From the NCBI RefSeq assembly GCF_023856365.1, contig NC_064536.1:36386776-36450775 (forward strand): a stretch of 64,000 nt of DNA, written 5' to 3'. The stretch is from Brienomyrus brachyistius. Lineage: Eukaryota; Chordata; Actinopteri; Osteoglossiformes; Mormyridae. The position numbers were made by a program, and so were the translations under genes. The notes under the pieces are model-generated. The model had not been told where the DNA came from. It made no database searches and saw nothing but the letters and a program-made list of their open reading frames with translations. Below are positions 34,601 to 45,089 of the stretch, in pieces. Numbering within the stretch: position 1 is the first letter of the stretch; each line of letters starts with the position of its first letter.

Positions 34601-37600
34601 CTCCTTAGTCAATGAGGCACAACAGTATCTCCATGTCCTGAGGAGGGCAAGTCTACCCCATTCTTACCATGTTCTACAGGGGAACCACTGAGAGTGTCAC
34701 GTCTGGTTTGGGAACTGCAACATTTCTGACCCCTCTACCCTCCATTAAGGACATCTTCCTCAAACATTGCATCTGTAAGGCCTCCAGCATTGTGGAAGAC
34801 CCCTCCCATCCTTCACTACCCTCTCTCTGTCCCCCTCCCATCTGACAGAAGGTACAAAAACAACAGACCATCCTCTTCTAGGTTCTGCGACAGCTTCTTC
34901 CTCAAAGCTGATAGAACTATAAACGCTTTACTGGCCCCATAATAAACCGGCCTTCTGCACTTCTACTGTATTTATTGTTTTCTGTTGTATTTATTCATTT
35001 ATTTTAATCAAGATTTCCACAGTCTCTGCTGTATCTGTTATATTGTGTGGGTACCCATAGCTCCCATATGTTAGTGACTGTGAGTTTCTACAGTTGACAG
35101 TTATTAGTTATTATTCTCCTTTTCCCTTCTCCCACATCTGAAGCACTCGTCTTGTTTACAGTCTCTGCACTTCATGAACATTATTTCATGCCACTGTATG
35201 CTGTGAACCGTCATAGATTGTATGGCAATAATGACATACTTCACTTGACTTGACTTGAAAAGCTGCTTCAGGGACGAGACAGAGCACAAGCTACAGCAGA
35301 ACAGTGTGAAGCCGATGTGTGCAGTGGGATGAGGACCATCACTGGCTACACACAGCCTGCACACTCTGCAATGGAACGGAGCACAGATGGGGATAAAGAG
35401 CTAATCTGTCCTTCAGCAGATCTGACTTATGAACCAAGCTAGCCCAGGCACCACCAGCCTCAGCGTGCCAGCTGAGGGGGTTCCAAGCCCTTCTCTTCCC
35501 CCTCCTGCTTCCAAAAAACTCCCTGCAACTTCCCCATCAAAGACACCAGGCCCCCACTCCACTTCCCAGTCTGTCTGTCTACACTGACCATGTGGGAGAA
35601 AAATTGAGACCAATCACCATCCAGGAGGAGAAAGTGGAGGCAGCATCAAATTCATTGGGAAGCACAGCTCTGACACAGGACTGTCCCAGGACACACTGGA
35701 GGGAGGAGCGGAGAAGAGGATGATGGCAAGATGGGACAGGATCATGAACAATTCTGCTCATCCCCTCTAGGGGGCGCTGTCTGGGAGCACCAGCTCATCT
35801 CATCACGGTGCTAAAAAGTGCTACTGGGGATCATTCCTGCCTGCCACACCACATCAGACACCATAACACCTCCTCCCAACATTTTCAAAGTCTTCTTGCA
35901 AATTTCATAAAAATGAGATCTGCAGTAATTTATATTACTAATTATTTTATACCTGAAATATGATTTAGAAATCACTGGACAATAGTTTTGAAAAATCACC
36001 AAAACAACACAATGTCCACTAATCACACATTACCAGTATTTCTCAGTGGGATATATATAAGTGTGATGATGTTGTAACATGAATTTCACTGAATTATGTT
36101 AGATTGGTTGTAAATGAATAAACATTTATTCAAAGTAAAGGTTCTTATTTTGTAGGTTCCTCTTTGGTAAAATAAAAATGGCGACAGGTGTTTCCACACC
36201 AGCCTGAACACAGGCTGAGATCTTTAATCCCTTCAAACTAAAATTCTGAATGTCACTGCAACTTCCCAAACACAAACAGATTCAAAGCTAATAATTATGT
36301 TTGACCACTGCACAAAAATAAATAAGTAATTAAACATAAAACCTTAAACAGTCCAAACAGAGGTTGGCATATTGTGTTTAATCCATCTCGTCAAAATAAA
36401 ATTCTGCATGTCACTGCAACTTCCCAAATAGAAACAATTCAAAATACTAATACAATTTACATATGACATATCCAGCCCTTGACTTGTAATGGTTAAATAC
36501 TTCACTATTTCAGAATATCTATATAGCATTATTCACACAATTATAGCTGTCATTTCGGCTATGCTACGGTATGGTGGTATATTAAAAATTCATACTGTAC
36601 GGGAAATTATAACCGGTATATCAAATTAATGGGTGTATCACCCAGAACTATCCCAAAGACTGCAAAATGTATGTTTGCAAGTGAATATCAAACGATTGTC
36701 AACACAAACATATACAATGATCAGTAAACACAGTAACTGGTGGAAGGTTGCAACACTGGAGCAGGATCCACGCCTGTTTCTGCAGCGAAAGGCTGCACAG
36801 TGTAAAGGACTGTTTCAACTTCTCTGATATGGTGGTCAAATTGTTGCAGTACGTGTCATGGGTTTATACTCTGTTTACAGACCATCCTGGAGGCCAGTCC
36901 ACTCCCCACCCTCTCCAGTGCCCAACCCCTCAGCCCGAGACCTTGAACCCAGATCACCTGCATTGTTTCATCCTGATTTGTTTCATCCTTCTCCTCTGCC
37001 TCGTCTTCCTGGCCTGCTATGTTTATAACAAAGGTCAGACATGTGTGATGTCACTGTGTTTTCTGTTCCCTGTCTGTTTGGTCCTTTTGCGTCTCATTCA
37101 GCCCCAGACTGGGCCGTAGCAGATGTGCAGTCTGTCAGGTACAGACACTATACACTTCCTGTGGGCTGTGTGTTAATACACTGTGATACAGTGTAACTCT
37201 GACTTTCTTCCTTAGCTAAAGGCCAGTGGGGCTCAGTGGGTCACACCTGCAGGACTGCTGAGCAGGTAAAGTGCCAAAGTTACACACAGTATCAGCTACC
37301 GTGGTGTTAACCTTTACATTAAATATTAGTATTTTGTAAATAATCAGATGTACATTCAACTGTAGCTCAGAATCTTTATTTCTTTATTTCGTGTTTCCTG
37401 CTTTAAAACCTCAAACCTGCAGCCAGTCTCTTTCTAACACAAGCGTGTCCCTCATGCAAGGTGCAGTGAGACAGTGTGAGAGCAGCAGCCCTTATCAGCA
37501 GGGCTGGTAGAGCACCCTGTGCACTCTGTGAATGACGTCACTCTTAACTGTTTCAGCGCCGCTGAGGAAGAGCTCTGACTCACAGCAGAGGGGAAGCAGG

Positions 37601-37830
37601 ACCAGCCGACACGATCAGGTACTGTCACTGACAGGGCTTTCTGTGGCCTTCAGACCACAGCGGGAAAGTGTCTCTGCTTAATCACACATGTTTATTCAGC
37701 AAAATAAACCCCGATGAATGTTATACATAGACTGAAGTACTTTTAACTGATTGGGAACTAAAACCTGTTACCTTTTTTACAGGACAAAACTGAAGTCAAC
37801 TATGTTCTTTTAAAGAGAGAATCACAGTAA
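26444..37830 (+). CDS. Ig-superfamily inhibitory receptor with ITIM, five coding exons
   Basis: Predicted type I membrane receptor of 213 aa. Exons: 26444-26465 (leader), 31861-32217 (V-type Ig domain), 36881-37033 (stalk and membrane helix), 37557-37618 (linker), 37783-37830 (tail and stop). Junction phases fit (1,1,1,0) and the coding length is 642 nt, a multiple of three. The Ig domain has the Cys35-Cys108 pair, Trp45 and the DxxxYC signature. The helix spans about 156-175. The tail holds one V-x-Y-x-x-L motif at Tyr205, an ITIM that would recruit SH2 phosphatases. It resembles the fish multigene families of CD300-, NITR- or DICP-type receptors. Ligand and exact family are unknown. The leader exon is short and is the least certain part. 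A polyA signal lies 79 bp after the stop. Retroelements fill introns 1 and 2. Confidence 0.75.
26466..27704. other. Intron 1, no other gene seen
   Basis: AT-rich intronic sequence. Short frames near 27149-27656 lack motifs. Confidence 0.4.
27705..28420 (+). repeat. Direct repeat in receptor intron 1 (copy 1)
   Basis: Blocks such as CAGTTTTCACTAATTGTGTT, TTTTTCATTCCCTCAGCAAA and TTCTTTTAGGCTTTACAT recur in the same order at 30785-31115. Copy 1 carries extra sequence between the shared blocks. It may be an old non-autonomous element. Confidence 0.6.
28586..28625. repeat. (GT)n microsatellite
   Basis: About 14 GT units followed by interrupted GT. Confidence 0.9.
29014..29660 (+). mobile_element. 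SINE family A split by another repeat (29236-29578)
   Basis: 29014-29235 and 29579-29660 together form the body and tail of SINE family A. The inserted 340 bp carry GGAGTTTTTCCTTGCCACTG and GTAAAGCGCTTTGAGACAAT and end in AAATAAA plus a (GTT)n tail. The bases TTGCTTC at the join appear on both sides, a likely target duplication. The inserted family recurs inverted at 42536-42722. The same C run (29599-29615) sits in the SINE tail. Confidence 0.8.
29661..30784. other. Intron 1, no gene seen
   Basis: AT-rich. The 107-codon plus frame at 29801-30124 has no motif and no support. Confidence 0.4.
30785..31115 (+). repeat. Direct repeat in receptor intron 1 (copy 2)
   Basis: Condensed version of 27705-28420; see that entry for the shared blocks. 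Confidence 0.6.
31424..31700. mobile_element. Tc1/mariner end fragment
   Basis: Begins TACAGTCAGGGAAAAAAATA and includes TTTGAACAGTGAGAGACAGA, AATAAGTATTTGATC and CAGTACTTGGTGGCAAAACC, the terminal region of a fish Tc1-like element. It is truncated and has no transposase. A related copy with coding remnants is at 45090-45826. Confidence 0.75.
31861..32217 (+). CDS. Receptor exon 2: V-type immunoglobulin domain
   Basis: Acceptor TGTCTCCAG at 31852-31860 and donor CAG|GTAA at 32218. Length 357 nt, phase 1 at both ends as in nearly all Ig-domain exons. The domain shows the B-strand Cys (TLPCG), the C-strand Trp (VYWF), an [11 protein letters not shown] turn and the F-strand signature EADLLIYC. 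An extra Cys directly follows the canonical one, and another lies in ENCT. Three N-glycosylation sequons are visible (NAT, NIT, NCT). The frame is intact. Confidence 0.9.
32420..35240 (+). mobile_element. Degenerate LINE inside receptor intron 2
   Basis: Plus-strand pieces in order: endonuclease end ([15 protein letters not shown] near 32560, then SSDHSR), linker (33133-33573, KPWMTSRV), RT fingers ([10 protein letters not shown] at about 33730), RT core ([15 protein letters not shown] at 34079; [11 protein letters not shown] near 34255; the catalytic box decayed to VADDTT near 34350), and a C-terminal region ([20 protein letters not shown] at 34540). Many stops and shifts separate them. The 3' end carries TTGACTTGACTTGA near 35240. 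Type looks like the L2/CR1/Rex group. Same sense as the host gene. Confidence 0.82.
35241..36195. other. Intron 2, no gene seen
   Basis: Unassigned sequence including a short GGGGGCGCTG motif common near fish repeats (35770). Confidence 0.4.
36225..36440. repeat. Imperfect tandem duplication in intron 2
   Basis: AATGTCACTGCAACTTCCCA / CATGTCACTGCAACTTCCCA occur at about 36248 and 36407 with related flanks (AAATTCTG, CAGATTCAAA/CAATTCAAAA). Spacing about 160 bp. Confidence 0.6.
36881..37033 (+). CDS. Receptor exon 3: stalk and transmembrane helix
   Basis: Acceptor CTGTTTACAG before 36881, donor AAAG|GTCAG after 37033; 153 nt, phase 1 to phase 1. Encodes a Pro/Thr-rich stalk of about 25 residues, then a hydrophobic helix ([20 protein letters not shown]) and a short basic start of the tail. 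Joined to the V exon it makes an Asp codon across the junction. Confidence 0.85.
37216..37265 (+). other. Candidate alternative 50-nt exon of the receptor
   Basis: Flanked by a good acceptor (TTCTTCCTTAG) and donor (CAG|GTAAAG). Length is not a multiple of three. If included, the reading frame meets TGA at 37563-37565, nine bases into the next exon, and the ITIM tail is lost. If skipped, the tail is in frame. It could be a splice switch, or an exon broken by a 1-bp indel. Confidence 0.5.
37557..37618 (+). CDS. Receptor exon 4: cytoplasmic linker
   Basis: Acceptor AACTGTTTCAG, donor CAG|GTACTG. Encodes a Ser/Arg/Gln-rich segment ([20 protein letters not shown]). It joins in phase to exon 3 when 37216-37265 is skipped. 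Confidence 0.7.
37783..37830 (+). CDS. Receptor exon 5: ITIM tail and stop
   Basis: Acceptor CCTTTTTTACAG; codes [15 protein letters not shown] and TAA. VNYVLL fits the (I/V/L/S)xYxx(L/V/I) inhibitory motif. Confidence 0.75.
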   Translation, partial: DKTEVNYVLLKRESQ

Positions 37831-37908
37831 AGAAACAACAATTTCAACAGGGAGAAAATGATAGTGTTTATTTTTTTGGCCAGACACCAGGCATATTTGT
37901 ATTTGTAT

Positions 37909-37914
37909 AATAAA
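37909..37914 (+). terminator. Polyadenylation signal AATAAA of the receptor gene
   Basis: AATAAA 79 bp after the stop codon. Confidence 0.65.
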
Positions 37915-38089
37915 GGAAATTTCATAAGATTTTGTGTATTAACTGCTTGATTTGGGGGCTTTTCTGAGATTCAGTGCTGAATAACCGGGGTAGTTGTCAC
38001 ATAATTACATATGAATGGTCATTTTCATGGACCCTGTATTGTGCTGCACAGACTGGTTCATGTCCCCAAACCCTCAGCCTTTCTCTGGG

Positions 38090-38760
38090 CCTTTACTGGA
38101 TCCACTCATTATCCTCCATTCGTCCGAATCACAGGGACAGCAGTCTAAGCAGGGATGCCCAGACCTCCCTCTCCCCAGCCACCTCCTTCAGCTCCTCTAG
38201 GGGAATATCAAGGCGTTCGCAGGTCAGCCGAGAGATATAATCTCTCCAGCATGTCCTGGGTCTGCCCCTGGGCCTCCTCCAGGATGGACATGCCCAAAAT
38301 TCTTCCCCAGGGAGGATTCAGAAGGCATCCTAGATAGATACCCAAACCCCTTCATCTGGCTCCTTTCAATGTGGAGGAGCAGCAGCTTTACTTTGAGCCC
38401 CTCCTGACTATCTGAGCTCCTCATCCTGTCTCTAAGGCTGAACCCAGACACCCTGCAAAGGAAACTCATTTCTGTTGCTTGTGTCTGTGATGTCATTCTT
38501 TTGGTCACTAACCAAAGCTTGTGCCCACTGTTGTATGTAGGAACGTAGATTGACTGGTACTTCGATAGCTTTGCCTTCCGGCTCAGTTCTCCGTTCACCA
38601 TAACAAAACAGTACAATCTCCACATAACTATTGACACTGCACTGATTTGCCTTTCAGTTTGCTCCCTTCTTCCCTCACTCATGAACAAGACCCCAAGATA
38701 CTTAAACTCCTCTGTTTGATGCAGTAACCAAGATGCAGGGGGAACTCCACCCCTTTCCGG
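38090..38760 (-). mobile_element. LINE 3' fragment (RT C-terminal, degenerate)
   Basis: Minus frame 38790-38224 contains EEFKYLGVLFMSEGRREQ, ELSRKAKLSKYQSIYVPTYN and HIERSQMKGFGYLSRMP, the C-terminal part of an RTE/Rex-like fish LINE. Convergent to the receptor gene, which ends 180 bp away. Confidence 0.75.
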
Positions 38761-38920
38761 TTGAGCCCTGTGGTCGCCAACATAAGGCACTTTCCCACCT
38801 AAGTTCAGGAACTAATTCATCTCTGGGTCCAAGATCCAGGGTTCCTGTAGCTCCTTGCCACTTTTGTGTATTGCATTCCCACCGCGTAACAGTAACTGTG
38901 ACCTTTTTGTTAAGTATTAA

Positions 38921-39138
38921 TAGATACTTTATTGATCCCCTTGGGTAAATTGTCTTTATGCCTCCCTCAACTTGCTCTTTGTAGAGTAAGTTGTCTGTGA
39001 AGGGCAGCCACCCATAGCAACACCCAGGGAACAGAGAGTTAACGGCCTTGCTCAAGGACCCACAGACATGCTGAGGGTTTGAACTAGCAATCTTCTGATT
39101 ACAGGCACGCAGGCTTAACCCACTGAGCCACACACTAC
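38921..39138 (-). mobile_element. tRNA-derived SINE (family B)
   Basis: The minus-strand head GTGTGTGGCTCAGTGGGTTA (A box) and a B box near the CTAGTTCAAACC text, a core with TGTGGGTCCTTGAGCAAGGC, and a tail ending GGGATCAATAAAGTATCTAT. Related copies: 60066-60290 (plus) and relics at 13228 and 40118. Confidence 0.85.
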
Positions 39139-39369
39139 AAATAAGCATGGAAGATGCTAAAAGCTCATAGGTGAGTTGCCTTGTATAGCGTTAAACTTTC
39201 TTAACTCTTATAGTCTTCAGTTGACACCATAGAGTGTTAAATTACTGTGACTCCACCTCTTTCCAGATTGCAAGCCCATACAGGTGCAATTGGATTCAGA
39301 TTCACTGGGCAACCTTTCCAGGATTCACTGTCCCTCAGCAGACCAATAGAGTCCCAACTCCAATGTACT

Positions 39370-39900
39370 GGTGCTGAAATGGAGTATTAGTACAGTAAAT
39401 GTACACCTGCCTGGTGCCTCTCACTACGGGCAACTCCAGAGTGGAATAGAGCCCAGCCCCTCTCCAGGAGTTTGGTAGCAGAGCCCATGCTGTGCATTGA
39501 GGTGAGCTTTACTGGGGACGGAGCTAGTCTCGAGAGTTGCAATGAGGTAGACACCGAGATCTCACCACAAAGTCCAAACTGAAAGACAAAACTCGTAGTT
39601 GAAAGACAGGTTGTCAGGCAATGTGCGTCAGTGATCAGTGGGCTCAGACAGGTACTCGGTGGTTGGTGGGCAGGCAAGTTACACTGGAGTTCGGGGGGGC
39701 AGGTCTCAGAATCTGGGGATGGAAGCGGGGTCAAGAAAGCCAGGTAGACAGACAGGAAAAAAGGCTTCAACTCATGACAAACCATGAAGATCTCGCATCG
39801 GAGTGCAAGATCAGACAAACTAAAATAGACTCCACTGATTCGAGCAGCTTGGAATCGGCCGAGCGGCAAAGCAGAACAAGAACCAGTCTGTTAAAATGTC
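39370..39900 (-). repeat. Unclassified repeat-like segment
   Basis: The 160-codon minus frame 39869-39387 includes LLERGWALFHSGV, a phrase I associate with fish repetitive DNA, but no domain is recognisable. May be non-coding 3' DNA of a retroelement. Confidence 0.35.
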
Positions 39901-40117
39901 TGTTAAAAATCATTATTGTCAGATGAAAAAACATACAAAAAATGTGAAAAAACAATTATTTTTGCACTCACTGTTTTAAGTAACATTTTTTATGAGTAAA
40001 GCCAACCCCAGTTTAACAAATAATATAGCCAATGCTAATTAAGACAAAGGGTCCTATTCAGCCTCTGATGTGAAGTGGCTCCAGCATGATGTAACTGTCT
40101 TTGCCAGCATGAGCCTG

Positions 40118-40250
40118 ATGCTGTTTCCTGCCCAGCTGGGAGTTAAGGGCTTTGCTCAAGCGCCCATAGACATGTGACTGACTGGGCATGAACCAGTGAC
40201 CTACTGATCACAGATATCGAGGCTCAGTCTGCTGAGACACACGCTGCCCT
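40118..40250 (-). mobile_element. Decayed SINE family B relic
   Basis: GGGAGTTAAGGGCTTTGCTC, CCAGTGACCTACTGATCACA and CTGCTGAGACACACGC mirror the minus-strand SINE at 38921-39138 at lower identity. Confidence 0.6.
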
Positions 40251-40902
40251 CTCTACCAAAACTGGCTCTGAAGTCCATGGGTCACTGTTTCACTGTTATT
40301 TTAAGGGGGCACTGAAAGAAGTGCAGTGTAGAAATTATTTAAAAAGATCCCATTAAGTTATTGCACAAGCATTTTCTAAGTAAGTTTAACTGCAGCACTA
40401 TTGAGTACAAGTCAGTTAATTGTAAGCCTTAACAATCACACGTTAAATACAGGTATAAGGAAATTTAATAATTACCTTCTGGCCTTGCATATTTACTTTG
40501 TTCTATGTATTAAATAACGCCTGAATTAATCAAATTAAACCAAAATATTTAATGTGTAGAATCTTACATAAACAATTAATAAATTGATTTGTAATTAACA
40601 TTTATTTTTTCTATATATTCATCAACATACGTACACTAAAAAATGTGTGGGATGTAATTAATTTTATTAAGACAAGTGGTTACACACAATTTATCTAAGA
40701 ATAAATATAAATTTTAAGTTCGTAGTTCAATTTTATGTTATACAAACTAAACTAATTGTAGTACGGTGTAATTCATTTTTTTAAATTAACTCAACAGCAC
40801 CCATGTCTAATTAATCTACTTAAATCTACCCAATCTACTTAAATGTAATATGTATGTTGGGTTGCTATTAACTTTTACATTTTAATTAAATCCAACTTAT
40901 AA
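40251..40902. other. AT-rich, no gene seen
   Basis: Very AT-rich stretch without long frames or recognisable repeats. Confidence 0.5.
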
Positions 40903-41037
40903 GACCATTTTGATTCCCAGTCCTGGCCTAGTGGCCTTGGATGCCGGGCAATTTACACAGAAAGCTGTGATGCCCTTTGCTGTGCAGCTCCTGGAACCAG
41001 CCGCTCCCCTGTAGACCAATGGTGCTGGATGCAAACT
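40903..41037 (-). repeat. Interspersed repeat, inverted partner of 2131-2272
   Basis: See 2131-2272 for the shared blocks. Confidence 0.65.
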
Positions 41038-41759
41038 CCTTGTTAAAAAGTTAAATTAATGCGTGCAGTCGTGCTGATCAACAAGTAGGAATAGAGTCCG
41101 AGTCGAGACGGAAGTCAATTTAAGGGCGACTCGAGTGCGACCAAAATCACAAACTCGAGTCCTCATCTTTGGTATACACAGAGTCCATTCCAAAGATGGA
41201 GAACATAAATACGTTATAATCTACAAAAGAAACGCACAATAAAAACATCTGTATGAGCATAATGTCTGTACATCAGCGTAATTTCCTTAATTCTGCATTA
41301 TATATACAGGCTATGTGGTTTTCACCTCAAGCTGCCCTGCAGTTCTGCTGTCTCACCACCAGGTGGACATTTCAGCATGTGCCCATATGCCCTTACTCAT
41401 TAGCTACATACTACAGCTGCAGGATACAAGACAAATTAATCTCTGTACCCTGACTTTATGAATAAGGAGATCCTGTCTGTGGGCTGAAAGAATTAAGCCT
41501 TGATATTGTTGAGTTCTAAAGCTTTGCTGGCTAATGTATGACATTCATGAACAATGTGGTCCCACCTCAGGGTATCAGCTGATTAAAATTTTAAAATTAA
41601 ATTCAGTGGGTGCTTAAGCAACACAAATTGAACAGGAAAACTTCTTTGTGCAAAATAATTATGTTTTGAAGCGGGGGGGATAGGGCAGGGATAGCTGTAA
41701 AACAAGCAGGGCAGTGGGTCCGAGTTTGAGAATCACTGCTCTATGAGCTGTTGGGCTAC
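41038..41759. other. No gene seen
   Basis: Unassigned; the 66-codon frame at 41253-41453 lacks motifs. Confidence 0.4.
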
Positions 41760-41789
41760 AGACATTGAGGCTCTGGTAACTTGGGTTAT

Positions 41790-42357
41790 ATTGTGGAATT
41801 TAAAAGGGTCTATGTTTGTTTCTTTGATGTTGATTCTGTTTCTTTGTACCTGTAGCATTGGAACGCTTCCTCTTAGTGTTACTGTGCTGTGAGCATTAAG
41901 CATTCCTGCAAAGGACCAGATCAGCCGCTGTTTTATGGTTATTTGATAGGGCTTTTGGTTTGTTTTCTTTTATTAGTTGCCCTGGTTGCTGCTATGGGCA
42001 AAGTTGTACGATCGTAACTTTCGTATTGTGGATACCAGTTGCTACCCTCCCGTTATATTTGTAGTGCTGGGGTGCCACACTGAGGGGACACTGTACTGTT
42101 GTGTGTAGTGCATGTCGTGTTGCATGCTGTGTGATGTTGGGTTTTGCTGTTTTCTTTGTCACCAGGGGCCTCCTGAGCTGAGAGCTGCGTGTGCCGATCT
42201 GACCTTACTATCTGGTGGATAGTCAGCCGAACCCCTAGCAGCATTTTTTATTTGTCTAATTGATTTTAGATATTTGTAATAAACTGGATTGGGTTTTTTT
42301 TTCATATGCCTCTTTGTTATTGTCCCTTTGCGGGGAGGGTTCAAACTTAGCCACATT
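41790..42357 (+). repeat. Possible solo LTR
   Basis: Promoter-like T-rich start (TGTGGAATTT), AATAAACTGG near 42280 and an end reading GCCACATTACA. TGGCGTAGTC soon after (42403) resembles a motif near the gypsy LTR at 62.3 kb. No second copy or target duplication was identified, so this is tentative. Confidence 0.3.
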
Positions 42358-42535
42358 ACAGAAGGAACATTAGGGGTTTCTCCTGCCCTTACCAGGAGGT
42401 GGCGTAGTCAGAGAGCAGTGTGGGTGTTCTGTGCTTTGGGCGCCACAGTAAGAGACCAAGTTTTTCTTTTTCTTTTTCAAAAAGTGCCTAGCGACAAATC
42501 TAGCGACATTTTTAACAAACCTTAGCTACTTTGAA

Positions 42536-42722
42536 TTCAATTTTATTTATATAGCACTTTCAACAACAGTCATTGTCACAAAGCACTTTACATTTAACCG
42601 GCCCGAACCCCACCAAGGAAGCAGTAGCGACAGTGGCAAGGAAAACTCCCTCGAGCAGGAAGAAACCTTGAGAGGAACCAAGACTCGGAAGGGGACCCCA
42701 TCCTCCTCTGGGCGACCGGGGA
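42536..42722 (-). repeat. Interspersed repeat, same family as the insert at 29236-29578
   Basis: The minus strand has GAGTTTTCCTTGCCACTGTC, GTAAAGTGCTTTGTGACAAT and GCTATATAAATAAAA with an AATTGAATTC-type tail. Confidence 0.75.
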
Positions 42723-43583
42723 GCATGAAACTGTATTTATATTGACATTAATTTGAGTTCATATAGTTTTGAAGTCCCAGTTGGTTTCATGTAGTTACGT
42801 CCAGGAGTCCAGGTGAGGGTTCACACGGTGTACTGTAGCACCCCAGAGGGCGCGATTCCTGGGGCAGTTCAGCTGCTGAGCTGATCATTCTGACAGACGC
42901 GAAAATGAATGATCTGCACATGTGGCTGTAGTACGCCAATGTCAAATCAACTGACTAATCAGAAAGCTTTCTTGGTTGTTCTCACCCAATCACAAATCAA
43001 GTGACATTTCCTCTGGAACAGGTATATTAACACTGATCTCTTTGGAAACTAGACAGACAGATTCTTGCTTTTGTTTTACAGCGTTGACTCACCTTTCAAA
43101 AGTTCTTTTCTTCCTCTGAACCATCGAACAAACAGCCTTTTAAAAGGCAACATTATATAAACATCTCTGGGTGGGTTTAATTTTTTCTTTAAAAACCAAA
43201 AAACACTTCTACAATTTCTTGCCTAGTTTTAAGGGTTTGGGTTTTTTTTTTTTTTTAATTCTTTTTAATCTTTTGTTTTTCATACTTTTTATACTTATTC
43301 CTCCTTCCTCATTTTAAGGACTATTTTATTAAGGGTTAAGGTTTTCCTCTCTCATTTTCTCTCATACTCTAAGTGCTAACGCAAGATTTATCATAATAAC
43401 AATCATTTAACACTCATTTAAAAAAGTTACACACACTGAGAAATCAAACTTTTTATACAAACAAGTAAAACACACATTTGTAATATATATACATTAAAAC
43501 AATGACACAACGAAAAACAGAATCAGAAACTTTATTGTCATGATACAAAAGTAAAACGAAAATTGTGTGCATGTCATGACTTG
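42723..43583. other. No gene seen
   Basis: T-rich tracts (43240-43260) and AT-rich spacer. Confidence 0.4.
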
Positions 43584-43878
43584 TGTCACGGGACGCTCCG
43601 GAAGTGGGCGAAAGCGCTGGCAGGCGAGCGAGCAAAGAGCAGGCGAGCAGGCGTAAGCGTAAACAGGAGTTTAATTAGGAAGATCCGGGACAGGAAACAT
43701 AGGACGGCTACTGACATCACGTAACATCAATGACGGACGAAGGACTCAGGTAAGACACGGACTGAAATACACAGGACTGAGCAAATTAACTAGATACAGC
43801 TGGGTACAAATCGGGAGAAAACACGTGGGTAATCAGGGGTCGTGGCACACAGGAGGAGCGGACGAGCCGGGCATGACA
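43584..43878 (-). mobile_element. Solo LTR of the short-LTR family
   Basis: Minus-strand TGTCATGCCCGG start and GTGACA end, aligned with 53377-53663 and 9946-10242. Flanks ACTTG (43579-43583) and ACCTG (43879-43883) match at four of five bases, an aged target duplication. Confidence 0.8.
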
Positions 43879-43883
43879 ACCTG

Positions 43884-44126
43884 CGTGTCCAGTCCTGGTG
43901 TGAGCCACGCCCCCTAAACATCCACGTCTGCTTCCCCGATCATAATCACCTGTTTCCTGTTATTTTCGGCTCGTCTTGTGTATTTCAGACCGCGTTCAAG
44001 TCAGTTTTCCCAGATCTGTCATTGATGTTGTCCATCGTGCTGTACCCTGCCCTGTCTTCCTGAATAAAACCCCCATTCCTGACTCCACCGCTTCGCTGCC
44101 TTCCTGCCCGCCGAGTGATCGTCACA
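43884..44126 (+). mobile_element. Second LTR of the same family, opposite orientation
   Basis: Contains GAGCCACGCCCCCTAAACAT, CCACGTCTGCTTCCCCGATC and an AATAAAACCC polyA-type site, and ends GTCACA at 44126. It lacks the first bases of the LTR. It stands head to head with 43584-43878. Confidence 0.7.
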
Positions 44127-44192
44127 GTGCAGTCCCTTGCAGTGCAAAAATAATTAAATTTTAAAAGCAATAAAATAATATCTACAAAAATA

Positions 44193-44537
44193 GGGACGGC
44201 TTGGTGGTGCAGTGATTAGCACTAACACATCTGGGACCAGGGTTCGAGTCTCCGCCTGGGTCACATGTGTGTGGAGTTTGCATGTTCTCCCCATGTCGTC
44301 GTGGGGTTTCCTCCGGGTACTCCGGTTTCCACCCACGGTCCAAAAACATATTGAGGCTAATTGGAGTTGCTAAATTGCCCATAGGTGTGCGTGTGTGAGT
44401 GAATGGTGAGTGTGCCCTGCGATGGGCTGGCCCCCCATCCTGGGTTGTTCCCTGCCTCGTGCCCATTGCTTCCGGGATAGGCTCCGGACTCACCGCGACC
44501 CAGTAGGATAAGCGGTTTGGAAAATGGATGGATGGAT
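44193..44537 (+). mobile_element. tRNA-derived SINE family A, full length
   Basis: Head GGCTTGGTGGTGCAGTG and GGTTCGAGTCTCC (A and B box-like), the usual body, and the tail GGATAAGCGGTTTGG with GGATGG repeats. Best preserved copy in the window. Confidence 0.9.
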
Positions 44538-45089
44538 GTACAAAAATAATATACAACAGAGTGGGTTATTGCATGTTATAAGTTTAAGAGATATTGCACA
44601 GGTTTGTGACAGACAGCATACCCTTTCAGTGTTCATTTATTATTGCAACAGCCCTAGGATATCTGCTGTTTTTCACTCTTGTTTTGGCTTTTATTGCCCT
44701 GTGCTGCCTTCCTGAGGGTAACAGCTGGAACAGGTGATGTGCGGGGTGGGATGTGTCCTTCAGGTTTTACAGTGGCAGCAGGACCTCTACAGCTCCTCCA
44801 AGGAGAGGAGAGTGCAGCCGATGATCTTCTGCGCCGTGTTGATGACCCTCTACAGTGCTGCCTTTTCTTGAGCAGTGCAGCTGGCAAAACACTGGGTATT
44901 GCTGGGTAAAGCCATGACTCCGTAATGATCAGAGTGCAGCTGTCCTATCGATAGCTGAATCTATCGTCTTCCAGTAGTAGCCTCAGCTCATGCACTTTGT
45001 TCACAGTGGACCTGGTGTTCGTGAGGAAAAGGCTGGGGAGCGGAGGTTTGTGTGGTCCCTGGTATGTTTATTTAAACAGCAAAAGATAG
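44538..45089. other. No gene confirmed
   Basis: On the minus strand 44700-44900 has weak resemblance to LINE text after the RT domain, too decayed to call. Confidence 0.35.

Noticed and set aside
37216..37265. Constitutive exon of the receptor
   Set aside because: Including it puts TGA at once into the next exon; listed only as an alternative exon.
39387..39869. 160-codon minus frame as a host gene
   Set aside because: Repeat-like text, no domain, no splice or start support.
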